A stretch of DNA of 64,000 bases from contig NZ_CP062182.1 of assembly GCF_022700675.1 (NCBI RefSeq), positions 1,674,001-1,738,000 of the forward strand, read 5' to 3'. The translations under genes were made by a program, and so were the position numbers. Source of the DNA: Acinetobacter sp. ASP199 (GTDB taxonomy: Bacteria; Pseudomonadota; Gammaproteobacteria; Pseudomonadales; Moraxellaceae). Below, piece by piece: positions 12,581-22,386 of this stretch. The notes beneath the pieces were generated by a model, which saw only the letters and a list, made by a program, of their open reading frames with translations, was not told the DNA's origin and did no database searches. Each line of letters starts with the position of its first letter. Positions within the stretch are counted from its first letter, which is position 1.

Positions 12581-12650
12581 AATCCCCCCTGAGCGAGACT
12601 TAAACACTGCTTTAAGTCAAAGCTCAACAAAGGGAGGTTGGGAGGGATTC
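12581..12650. repeat. Intergenic dyad element with an internal palindrome
   Basis: The outer arms AATCCCCCCT and GGGAGGGATT flank an inner perfect palindrome, ACTTAAA-CACTGC-TTTAAGT (12598-12617). C-rich/G-rich dyads like this look like dispersed intergenic repeats. The inner part starts GAG after CCT and may be related to the micro-insertions in the IS elements at 40-44 kb. Confidence 0.5.
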
Positions 12651-12660
12651 TCATATTTTA

Positions 12661-12710
12661 ATCCCCCTAAATCCCCCTAAATCCCCCTTTTGCAAAGGGG
12701 GACTTTTTTT
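12661..12710. repeat. C-rich 10-bp direct repeats ending in a hairpin
   Basis: ATCCCCCTAA occurs twice in tandem (12661-12680) and a third, diverged copy starts the stem TCCCCCTTT/AAAGGGGGA (12682-12702). A T8-type tract follows on the plus strand. The hairpin lies directly beyond the fadH stop and may stop minus-strand transcription, although its better U-tract faces the plus direction. Confidence 0.6.
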
Positions 12711-12717
12711 AAAGGAG

Positions 12718-14751
<2,034 letters not shown>

Positions 14752-14819
14752 TTAGCGTGCCTGTCAGCTGGCTATTTTTATGAGGGCTGATGTGAAATTC
14801 CTCTCATTCATCAGCTTTT

Positions 14820-14835
14820 ATGCAACTTGTTGCAT
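14820..14835. promoter_or_regulatory. Operator-like palindrome 1 (fadH/padR intergenic)
   Basis: ATGCAACTTGTTGCAT is palindromic except for the centre. It is the first of two near-identical sites whose centres are 42 bp apart (four helical turns), lying between fadH and the divergent padR gene. Confidence 0.7.
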
Positions 14836-14861
14836 TAATTTATAGTTCAGAATTGATTTTT

Positions 14862-14877
14862 ATGCAACATGTTGCAT
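14862..14877. promoter_or_regulatory. Operator-like palindrome 2 (fadH/padR intergenic)
   Basis: ATGCAACATGTTGCAT is a perfect 16-bp palindrome ending 32 bases before the padR start. It is very likely a binding site of the adjacent PadR-type regulator, and possibly of fadH control. Confidence 0.75.
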
Positions 14878-14909
14878 AATAATCCTGAGTCATTTTTCTC
14901 GAGACGTTT

Positions 14910-15464
14910 ATGTCTTTATCGCATGTTCTATTGACCAGTTTACTGGAGAAGCCAAGTACCGGTATTGAGTTAGGACGTCGCTTTGACCGTTCGATGGGCT
15001 TTTTCTGGAATGCCACCCATCAGCAGATCTATCGTGAACTGAATGCCATGTTACAAAAAGGCTGGATATCGACTATAGAAGATGAAGACAGTGGTTCACG
15101 CAAAAAGACTTATCAGGTAGAACGTCCGGGGCGTGAAGAATTGGCCAACTGGATGCTAGAACAAAGTCCACCGGCTCAACTGCGTGAAGAACTTATGGTG
15201 CGCTTACGTGCTGAAGCACAAATGGGCAGCAATAGCATCTTGCCGGAACTGGAAAGACACCTAGCGTTGCACCGGGAAAAACTGAATATTTACCGTCAGA
15301 TTTTTGCCAAAGATTTTGCAACAGCTGACGAAAGCAACCGCACACTGTATATTCATAAAATGATTCTGCAACTGGGCATCGATCTGGAAATCGGGTGGAT
15401 TAGCTGGTTAGAAATCATGATTCCAAAATTAAAACAATTTAATAATAATGACGCTGCTAGCTAG
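14910..15464 (+). CDS. PadR-family transcriptional regulator
   Basis: A 184-residue DNA-binding regulator. The N-terminal winged helix carries the PadR pattern (LLTSLLEKPSTGIEL, then FFWNATHQQIYRELNAML) and is followed by a helical C-terminal dimerisation domain. The two ATGCAAC...GTTGCAT palindromes directly upstream fit autoregulation. It is followed by an alpha/beta hydrolase (24-base gap) and cobB, probably one transcript. The ligand is unknown. Confidence 0.88.
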   Translation: MSLSHVLLTSLLEKPSTGIELGRRFDRSMGFFWNATHQQIYRELNAMLQKGWISTIEDEDSGSRKKTYQVERPGREELANWMLEQSPPAQLREELMVRLRAEAQMGSNSILPELERHLALHREKLNIYRQIFAKDFATADESNRTLYIHKMILQLGIDLEIGWISWLEIMIPKLKQFNNNDAAS

Positions 15465-15488
15465 CATATAAAAATAAGGACTCAGTCT

Positions 15489-16418
15489 ATGTCATATTAC
15501 AAAATGCCCGATGGCGAAATGCTTTTTGTACGCGAATATGGACAGGGTCAGCCTGTACTGGTGTTGTCTGGCCTGGGCATGTTGAGCTGGCAATGGGCGG
15601 CTTTTCTCTATCCACATCGGCATCAGTTCAGATTTATTATTCCTGAATGGCGCGGTTTTGGTGCTTCCAGTGATTGCAAGATTCCAGATATGGATGCCAT
15701 TTCTAGTCACTGGCTGGATGTGCAGTCCGTGATGCAGCAGTTACATCTTGATAAGGTGATGGTAATTGCCTATTCCATGGGTGCCACCACGGCCATGCAT
15801 GGCATGCACTATGGTGATTTTGCTGAGCATATCACTGCCTATCTGCATATTGACCAGACCCCAAAAATCCCGGTAGATGACAGTTGGGGCTATGGCCTGT
15901 TTGGTGAACATCATCCGGTATTTATTTCTATTCTGACCCAGATTTCAGAATTACTGGCACCACATCAGAATGTAAAATACATTAAAGATCTGGACAGTAA
16001 CACTCGCCATCAGATTGCCAAACTTTGGCTGCAGTTTATTGGCTTGCAAAATGACAATAAATACAGCCTGAAAGCCTTTGAATGGATTCTGAATCAGCCA
16101 CGCCTGCAAAGCTTGTTATTACCTTCAAACCGGGTCGACTATATGACCTGGTATATCAATAATTATCTTTACCATCGAGAAGATTACCGGGCAGCGATCC
16201 AGAAACTGCAATGTCCAGTCACTTTCCTCAGCGGCACACAATCCAAACTATATCCAGTTGAAGGTCAAACCCTGATTGCCCAAAGCATTCCACATGCCAA
16301 ACAGGTACGTTTCGAAAAATCCGGTCATACCCCGCTCTTGACTGAACCAGTCAAATTTAGCAAGGAAATCGCGGCATTTTTAAAAGCCAATGCCAAGCAT
16401 AGTCATCAGGCAGCTTAG
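15489..16418 (+). CDS. Alpha/beta hydrolase
   Basis: A 309-residue alpha/beta hydrolase of the soluble type, cytoplasmic with no signal peptide. The segment PEWRGFGASSD resembles the oxyanion-side motif, AYSMGA holds the likely Ser nucleophile, and KSGHTPLLTEP holds the histidine. An AAGGA ribosome-binding site precedes the ATG. It lies between the padR gene and cobB in the same direction. The substrate cannot be told from sequence. Confidence 0.83.
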   Translation: MSYYKMPDGEMLFVREYGQGQPVLVLSGLGMLSWQWAAFLYPHRHQFRFIIPEWRGFGASSDCKIPDMDAISSHWLDVQSVMQQLHLDKVMVIAYSMGATTAMHGMHYGDFAEHITAYLHIDQTPKIPVDDSWGYGLFGEHHPVFISILTQISELLAPHQNVKYIKDLDSNTRHQIAKLWLQFIGLQNDNKYSLKAFEWILNQPRLQSLLLPSNRVDYMTWYINNYLYHREDYRAAIQKLQCPVTFLSGTQSKLYPVEGQTLIAQSIPHAKQVRFEKSGHTPLLTEPVKFSKEIAAFLKANAKHSHQAA

Positions 16419-16435
16419 AGGAGAAAAGAAACAAG

Positions 16436-17143
16436 ATGAAAAAACTGGTGGTCTTTTCTGGTGCAGGCATGAGTGCTGAAAGCGGAATTAATACCTTCCG
16501 TGATAGTGATGGTCTTTGGGAACAGCATCGTGTAGAAGATGTGGCAACACCAGAAGCATGGCGACGTGACCCGGCACTGGTACAGCGTTTCTATAATGAA
16601 CGGCGCAAAAAGATTCTGGCTGCACAGCCCAATGCTGCGCATCAACTGATTGTCACGCTGGAAAATGCTTATGATGTGCATGTGATTACCCAGAACATTG
16701 ATGATCTGCATGAGCGTGCTGGTAGCACCAAAGTCATTCACCTGCATGGCAATATCCGGCTGGCAAAAACGTCTGGACCAAAGGCGCAATACACCACCGA
16801 GTTTTATCCGATTGAGGGGGCTGAACTGGATATAAATAAACACTTTTGTAAGGATGGCTATCCGCTGCGTCCGCATGTGGTGTGGTTTGGTGAAGCTGTA
16901 CCTGCGTATGAAGATGCACAGGACTGCATTCAGGATGCTGATATTTTTATTGTGATTGGTACCAGCTTACAGGTCTATCCAGTTGCTGGCTTGATTCATG
17001 AGATTCCATCGAATTGTAGCGCTTACTATATTGATCCAAAAGCCGATCAGCAGCACTTGCCTTCGCAGTTTGAGAAAATTGCCATGAATGCTACTCAAGG
17101 CATGCAATACCTGAAAGATAAGCTGCTGAATGAAGCTATATAA
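16436..17143 (+). CDS. cobB: NAD-dependent protein deacylase (sirtuin, CobB type)
   Basis: Sir2-family enzyme that removes acetyl or succinyl groups from lysines using NAD. It shows GAGMSAESGINTFRD (9-23), TQNIDDLHERAGS (85-97) and the catalytic HLHG (H104). Y53 and R56 match the acyl-binding pair of desuccinylases such as E. coli CobB and SIRT5. The usual zinc-binding cysteine tetrad is missing; only C138 remains in that region. Length is 235 residues, normal for short bacterial sirtuins. Confidence 0.9.
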   Translation: MKKLVVFSGAGMSAESGINTFRDSDGLWEQHRVEDVATPEAWRRDPALVQRFYNERRKKILAAQPNAAHQLIVTLENAYDVHVITQNIDDLHERAGSTKVIHLHGNIRLAKTSGPKAQYTTEFYPIEGAELDINKHFCKDGYPLRPHVVWFGEAVPAYEDAQDCIQDADIFIVIGTSLQVYPVAGLIHEIPSNCSAYYIDPKADQQHLPSQFEKIAMNATQGMQYLKDKLLNEAI

Positions 17144-17225
17144 GCAATAAAAAGACAAAGTCACCTTGACACGTTGAAACAATAATTTTTTAATCAGTTC
17201 ATTGTTGCGTATATGGAATGAACTA

Positions 17226-18125
17226 ATGCTGACGGATCTGGATGATTTTTATTGTTTTGCCCAAGTTGTAGAACATGGTGGCTTTAGTGCAGCAGAACGC
17301 GCCACTGACATTCCTAAATCCAAACTCAGTCGCCGGGTTTATAATCTGGAAGAACGCCTTGGTGTTCGGCTAATTCAACGCAGCTCACGTCATTTTGCTG
17401 TCACCGATATCGGTATGAATATTTATCGTCATGCCCAGGTGATGCTCAGTGCTGCCCAAGCCGCCCATGATCTGGTTGATCATCTCAGTACTGAACCACG
17501 TGGCATTATTAAACTCAGTCTACCTGTTTCGATTGCGCAAAACGAAATCGCGCGAATTCTACCGGCGTTCCTGAAACAATATCCTGAAATCAAAATTCAG
17601 ATGATGGTAACCAATCGTCGTGTAGATATTATCAATGAAGGTTTTGATATTGCCCTGCGTGTGCGCTCCAGTCTGGATGATGATCCAAATCTGGTGATTC
17701 GTCAGTTTGACCAGATCGAACAGCATCTATTTGCCAGTCAAGGCTATCTGAATGAATTTGGTCACCTGAAAAATCCAGAAGAACTTTCTGAGCATAAAAT
17801 TCTGAGCATGGCAGATGAACATACCGAACAGTTTCTGGTATTACATAACAGCAAACAGGAACAAAAAAAGATCCGTGTTATGCCAACAGTACTCGGTTCG
17901 GATCTGAGTATGCTGGCACAACTGGCTGCTTCAGGCTGTGGCATTACCCTGTTACCTGATAACGTGGTGCAGCAATATGTGGAACGTGGTGAACTGGTAC
18001 GTGTACTTCCGGAATGGAAAGCAGCACATGGAATTTTCCATATGGTATATCCATCGCGACGTGGTTTATTACCTGCTGTGCGGGTTTTTATCGATTATCT
18101 GGTAGAAAATTTACATCATGACTGA
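17226..18125 (+). CDS. LysR-family transcriptional regulator
   Basis: A 299-residue LysR regulator. The N-terminal helix-turn-helix reads LDDFYCFAQVVEHGGFSAAERATDIPKSKLSRRV-like in the standard family pattern, and the rest is a periplasmic-binding-like effector domain. The ATG at 17226 with an upstream GGAAT is preferred to the TTG at 17202. It resembles the AaeR/DmlR-like subgroup (PKSKLSRRV, GIIKLSLPVSI). Its target is not evident; no divergent partner gene is nearby. Confidence 0.85.
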   Translation: MLTDLDDFYCFAQVVEHGGFSAAERATDIPKSKLSRRVYNLEERLGVRLIQRSSRHFAVTDIGMNIYRHAQVMLSAAQAAHDLVDHLSTEPRGIIKLSLPVSIAQNEIARILPAFLKQYPEIKIQMMVTNRRVDIINEGFDIALRVRSSLDDDPNLVIRQFDQIEQHLFASQGYLNEFGHLKNPEELSEHKILSMADEHTEQFLVLHNSKQEQKKIRVMPTVLGSDLSMLAQLAASGCGITLLPDNVVQQYVERGELVRVLPEWKAAHGIFHMVYPSRRGLLPAVRVFIDYLVENLHHD

Positions 18126-18150
18126 ATCATGTTCATAAATCAGCAAGTAA

Positions 18151-18180
18151 AAAAAAAGCTCATCCACGAGAGATGAGCTA
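18151..18180 (-). terminator. Strong minus-strand terminator without an adjacent minus-strand gene
   Basis: On the minus strand AGCTCATC and GATGAGCT (18157-18164 with 18172-18179) form an 8-bp stem followed by nine T residues. On the plus strand no U-tract follows, so it does not serve the LysR gene well. The map transcript already has its own terminator about 270 bases earlier. Confidence 0.8.
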
Positions 18181-18424
18181 GTCAGAGTCACTACAGCATT
18201 AAGGGCTAACAACATTTACTCTGTAAATCAAAAAAATATAGAGCTTAGATTGCTCTCTTATATTTTCATCACTTGATTCTATTAACGCCAATAAATAAGG
18301 GAGATGGATACAAGGTATCTATTCACTATATAGGAATATAGAGAATGAATATCATTTACTCCACTGCAAGCTGTAGTGTTTTGTATCGTTTTGAAAACAT
18401 GTGTATATGCTCATTTACAATTAA

Positions 18425-18458
18425 AAAAAGCACTGATGCATTAAAATCAGTGCTTTTT
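18425..18458. terminator. Terminator of map
   Basis: AAAAAGCACTGAT and ATCAGTGCTTTTT form a 13-bp stem with an 8-base loop, giving U-runs on both strands. It lies 22 bases past the map stop on the minus strand. Confidence 0.88.
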
Positions 18459-18479
18459 AACACAGGAATAATCTTTTAT

Positions 18480-19274
18480 TTAGATTTCAGGATAATCACC
18501 TGTACCTTCTGGCCATGGCGATAATAATTCAAAGCCTGTATCTGTTACATAGACCATATGTTCCCACTGAGCAGATAACGATTTATCTGCAGTGACGACT
18601 GTCCAGCCATCTTTAAGTTCTTTAACCCGTGCTTTGCCTAGATTCACCATTGGCTCAATTGTAAACACCATGCCTTTTTTCAACACCAGCCCCTGACCCG
18701 GTTGGCCATAGTGCAGGATATTTGGCTGTTCATGATAAACCTTGCCAATACCATGACCACAGTATTCACGCACGATACTATAACCTTCGCGATGTGCCAC
18801 AGATTGGATTGTATAACCAATATCACCTAAAGTTGCACCCGGTTTGACGGCATGAATACCGGCAACCATTGCTTCATAAGTCGTTTCAACCAGTTTCTTT
18901 GCTTCAGCTGAAGGCGTACCGACATAGTACATCCGGCTGGTATCACCAAAATAACCATCTTTAATAATCGCAACGTCGATATTGATGATATCGCCATCTT
19001 TTAATACGGTAGTTGCTGATGGAATACCATGACAGACCACTTCATTGGGTGAAATGCAGGTGGTTTTGGTATAGCCGTAATAGCCCACATTTGCCGGAAT
19101 TACCTTGAGCGTATTCACAATAAAGTCATTACAGATGTCATCCAGGTATTCTGTCGTGACACCCGGTTTCACATGCTCCCCGATCATCGCCAAAACCTCA
19201 GCAGCCAGTCGGCCTGATATACGAAGTTTTTCGATATCTTGTTCAGTTTTAAGACTTATCGTCGAAGCTCTCAT
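18480..19274 (-). CDS. map: Methionine aminopeptidase, type I
   Basis: Removes the initiator methionine from new proteins. Type Ia length (264 residues). Metal ligands appear in the expected places: INIDVAI and YFGDTSRMY aspartates, GHGIGKVYHE histidine, FTIEPM glutamate and QWEHM glutamate. NEVVCHGIP is the other typical segment. Monocistronic, with its own terminator. Acinetobacter genomes often carry a second map copy elsewhere, which cannot be judged here. Confidence 0.96.
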   Translation of the reverse strand: MRASTISLKTEQDIEKLRISGRLAAEVLAMIGEHVKPGVTTEYLDDICNDFIVNTLKVIPANVGYYGYTKTTCISPNEVVCHGIPSATTVLKDGDIINIDVAIIKDGYFGDTSRMYYVGTPSAEAKKLVETTYEAMVAGIHAVKPGATLGDIGYTIQSVAHREGYSIVREYCGHGIGKVYHEQPNILHYGQPGQGLVLKKGMVFTIEPMVNLGKARVKELKDGWTVVTADKSLSAQWEHMVYVTDTGFELLSPWPEGTGDYPEI

Positions 19275-19614
19275 GTGCTTATCCTCAGTTTGAATCAGTG
19301 AATTATAGTCCTTTTTCTATCTCCATGCTGCACTTGTATTTTAGGATCCAGCTTTCTAAAAGCCACATCCAGGTAAATGTGATGAGTATTTATCCAACTG
19401 GCTCTCCCACAAGTTTTAAGCGTTTTTATGTCTGATATGTAGCAAAATTCTAATTATTAAATAAATTTCAAATATATATTTCTACCAAGATTTGGATACT
19501 TGGTATTTCGATGATCAAGATCAGTAAAATCAAGGCTTTTAGCAACAAAATAAACTCCAAAAATTGACCCATTTCCTCTAAAATCGCTTTCTTTTGTTCG
19601 TTTATTCTCCCTCT
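19275..19614. other. Intergenic region between map and brnQ
   Basis: No gene is seen. It must hold both divergent promoters. A 7-bp dyad, TACCAAG-N9-CTTGGTA (19483-19505), lies about 110 bases before the brnQ start and could be a regulator site. Confidence 0.6.
19483..19505. promoter_or_regulatory. Dyad upstream of brnQ
   Basis: TACCAAG and CTTGGTA are perfect 7-bp arms with a 9-base spacer, of a size that fits a dimeric regulator. No such role is proven. Confidence 0.4.
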
Positions 19615-20901
19615 ATGACAAGTCTCCGTACTCGGGATATTGTTGCCTTAGGTTTTATGACCTTTGCACTGTTTATTGGTGCGGGTAACATTATCTTTCC
19701 ACCGATTGTGGCTCAACAAGCCGGTGAGCATGTATGGTTAGCTGCTCTAGGTTTCCTGGTTACTGCAGTTGGCCTGCCTGTTATCACCATCGTGGCATTG
19801 TCTCGTGTTGAAGGTTCAATCCAGATCTTAAGCTCTCCCTTAGGTAAAGCCGCAAGTCTTTTACTGACTGTGGTCTGTTATCTTACTGTTGGACCTTTAT
19901 TCGCAACACCACGTACTGCAACCGTTTCTTATGAAATTGGTTTCTCATCTTATTTTGGCAATGAGCCAAGTAATTTGCTGATCTATAGCGTGATCTATTT
20001 TGCTGTGGTGACACTGGTTTCGCTGTATCCAAATAAAATTCTGGATACTGTGGGTTACTTCCTGTCTCCATTGAAAATTATTGCCTTAATCATTTTAGGT
20101 GTGGCTGCAGTTCTCATTCCTGCCAGCAATCCACCTGCTGCGATTGGCAATTATGTTTCTAGCCCGGTCACCGAAGGCATCGTCAATGGTTATCTAACCA
20201 TGGATACTTTGGGAGCATTGGTCTTTGGTATCGTGATTGTGCGTGCAATTACTTCTCGTGGGGTCACTGACCGTAAGCTGATTACCAAATATGCGGTAAA
20301 TGCTGCCATTATTTCCGGGATCGGCCTGACCCTGGTTTACCTCAGCCTGTTTAAATTGGGTCTGGGTAGTCATGAAGTTGCCCCAAATGCTGCCAATGGT
20401 GCGATTATTCTGCATGCTTATGTACAACATGCCTTTGGTGATATGGGTGCCTATTTCCTTGCAATCATGATCTTTGTTGCCTGCATGGTCACTGCGATCG
20501 GCCTGACCTGTGCATGTGCTGAATATTTCTCATCGATTACTCGTTTACCATACAAAGCCTTTGTATTTGTTCTGGTTGGCTTCTCGCTGGTGATTTCAAA
20601 CCTCGGTTTGACCAAACTGATTGCCGTTTCTGTGCCTGTACTGAGCGCGATTTATCCGCCTGCAATTGCATTGATCCTGCTGAGCTTCTGTGGACATTTC
20701 TTTAAAAAGCCTGCTGAAGTTGTTGCACCGACCACACTGGTTGCATTTATCTTCGGTATTTTTGATGGTCTAAAAGTTGCCGGTTTTGATTTACCTGCTT
20801 TACTTCAGAATTTACTGCTTTCTGAACAAAACATGGCATGGTTAATCCCAGCCCTGATTGTTCTGGTGATTTCAGCTGTGATTGACCGTATCAGAAACTA
20901 A
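19615..20901 (+). CDS. brnQ: Branched-chain amino acid transporter BrnQ
   Basis: Sodium-coupled symporter of the LIVCS family for leucine, isoleucine and valine, inner membrane, about twelve helices. The ATG at 19615 gives 428 residues beginning MTSLRTRDIVALGFMTFALF; the family motif FIGAGNIIFPP follows at once. The in-frame TTG at 19594 is less likely. CxxCAEYFSSI and LGLTKLI are other typical segments. Confidence 0.93.
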   Translation: MTSLRTRDIVALGFMTFALFIGAGNIIFPPIVAQQAGEHVWLAALGFLVTAVGLPVITIVALSRVEGSIQILSSPLGKAASLLLTVVCYLTVGPLFATPRTATVSYEIGFSSYFGNEPSNLLIYSVIYFAVVTLVSLYPNKILDTVGYFLSPLKIIALIILGVAAVLIPASNPPAAIGNYVSSPVTEGIVNGYLTMDTLGALVFGIVIVRAITSRGVTDRKLITKYAVNAAIISGIGLTLVYLSLFKLGLGSHEVAPNAANGAIILHAYVQHAFGDMGAYFLAIMIFVACMVTAIGLTCACAEYFSSITRLPYKAFVFVLVGFSLVISNLGLTKLIAVSVPVLSAIYPPAIALILLSFCGHFFKKPAEVVAPTTLVAFIFGIFDGLKVAGFDLPALLQNLLLSEQNMAWLIPALIVLVISAVIDRIRN

Positions 20902-21486
20902 TCTTTCTGGGCAGTGTCAATAAATCGTCTTTTTACCCAAAATACGATTTAAGCGCGATCAATAATTGTCAGGTTTTACCCAAACGGGCACTTATTGGTT
21001 CAATTCACTGCATGATGATCAGTAACCAAGCGTTTAATTGAATAAAGTAGATAAAACTTCATCTGAGAAATAATTAACTCATTCTTTTGAACAAGTTGTC
21101 ACAATCATTTTCAAAATTATTAAATTTCATTAACTTATATCAATATTCCAACAATTTTTATAAATTTTAGCATCCCACCTACATGCGTTTACATGATCTT
21201 CCCAGTAAACCACATATTGTGGCGTAAAATTTGCATTTTTCCGCTTGTACCATTTAGCTTTTATTACCTAACTCGTCCTTAAACCCAATTTAAGCACTTA
21301 AATGGTCCAGATAAATTGCTACTTTGACAATTTTTATGGTTCTACGACTAAAGTTGCTGTATTTCTCCAGCACAATTATTCGAAGCTATTGAAAAGTTCT
21401 AGTATTCGCAGTACAACTGTATGTTCAATTCTGATCAATTCACTCAGTTTTGGACATCAATAACACTAAAAATAGGAGGGATGGAG
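20902..21486. other. Gene-free AT-rich region
   Basis: No credible protein gene is seen in 585 bases. A TTGACA hexamer at 21324-21329 with a weak -10 (ACTAAA, 17-base spacing) could drive the small membrane protein gene at 21487, giving a leader of about 130 bases. No clear terminator for brnQ was found. Confidence 0.5.
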
Positions 21487-21702
21487 ATGTTATCAGTACA
21501 TTTCAAAAAGCAAGTCTTCATTGACGCTCTTAAAGCCAATTCTAACCTTGTGGTGTTTTTAAGCACTACTTTTGCGCTGATGTTGACTTTAATCGTTCAC
21601 TGCGTAATTCAAGGAAATTTAAAAGCAGAGTATTTAGCATATGCGCTGATCGTCTCGGCTGCATTTTACCTATGGGTGGTCATTGACCAGAAATATCGCT
21701 AA
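21487..21702 (+). CDS. Small membrane protein of unknown function
   Basis: A 71-residue protein with two hydrophobic helices (about 22-40 and 49-63) and a basic N-terminus (HFKKQ). The start is set by a very strong AGGAGG ribosome-binding site at 21474-21479, about 7 bases before the ATG at 21487; the longer frame from 21421 has no such site. A 13-bp hairpin follows the stop. I do not recognise the family. Confidence 0.7.
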   Translation: MLSVHFKKQVFIDALKANSNLVVFLSTTFALMLTLIVHCVIQGNLKAEYLAYALIVSAAFYLWVVIDQKYR

Positions 21703-21718
21703 TCAACCTTGATGTTGA

Positions 21719-21753
21719 ACCATATGGATGACCTGGCCACTCATCCATATGGT
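21719..21753. other. 13-bp perfect inverted repeat after the small membrane protein gene
   Basis: ACCATATGGATGA (21719-21731) and TCATCCATATGGT (21741-21753) pair fully around a 9-base loop. No T-run follows on either strand, so it is not a standard intrinsic terminator. It could stabilise the RNA or be a dispersed palindrome. Confidence 0.6.
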
Positions 21754-21811
21754 AGAAGAAAAAGAAAAGTCCAATTCAATTTTTTCCCCTTCCAATTAGA
21801 ATAAAAATAAC

Positions 21812-22270
21812 CTAAAAAAGTCCTTGCGCAGCGCCCCAAAGCAAAATTCCGGTTCCACCCAGCTCTGCTACAATTAATCCAATCATTGCCAAAGTCATTA
21901 ATATGCCCGGTAATTGAAACTTGCCGACTTGATGCGGTTTTCTGAATTGATTGATTGTATCTTGCAACATGCCATGCAGGATATAAGCACCGATTGAAAA
22001 GCTAAAAAAAGCCAGATTCAATACCACACAGATCAGATTTACAGTCTCTGAAAATTCAGAATAATAAGCCAGCACTGCAAGAATCAGTGCTGCTGGTGCA
22101 TACAGCAAGCTACTACGATGGGCAATATCGACATAATAATGTGCACGCGACTGTGCTGAACTGCGGATCTGCATATATTTCCATACCCCTGTCAGCATGC
22201 CCACCCACAAGAAAATTCCACTAAATAAAATGGCCAGTTTAACTGCCAGACTAAGTTCAATTGGCTGCAT
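21812..22270 (-). CDS. Four-helix membrane protein of unknown function
   Basis: A 152-residue inner-membrane protein with four hydrophobic segments (about 8-28, 52-70, 78-98 and 125-147) and a basic loop after the first (KYMQIRSSAQSRAHYY). The layout recalls small membrane proteins found beside metabolic genes in Acinetobacter, but I cannot name a family. It is transcribed away from the hydrolase gene at 22387. Confidence 0.7.
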   Translation of the reverse strand: MQPIELSLAVKLAILFSGIFLWVGMLTGVWKYMQIRSSAQSRAHYYVDIAHRSSLLYAPAALILAVLAYYSEFSETVNLICVVLNLAFFSFSIGAYILHGMLQDTINQFRKPHQVGKFQLPGILMTLAMIGLIVAELGGTGILLWGAAQGLF

Positions 22271-22386
22271 ATCTTAATTCCATTAAGTTCATTGTCTTGA
22301 CTTTTTAGTCATATTTTAAAGCTGTCCCTGCTCGGAACTGGTGTAGATTAATTCTTGATAATGATTCCAAAAATATAGTGTAGCGC

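Larger units (their letters stand above)
18126..18479. other. Gene-free stretch between LysR gene and map
   Basis: No plausible protein gene is seen. It holds a minus-strand terminator (18151-18180), the map terminator (18425-18458) and, between them, about 240 bases with a CTATATTCC/CTATATAG-type dyad near 18334-18350. The orphan minus-strand terminator suggests a possible small RNA (see findings). Confidence 0.6.

Noticed and set aside
21719..21753. Reading the 13-bp inverted repeat as an intrinsic terminator
   Set aside because: No U-tract on either strand.
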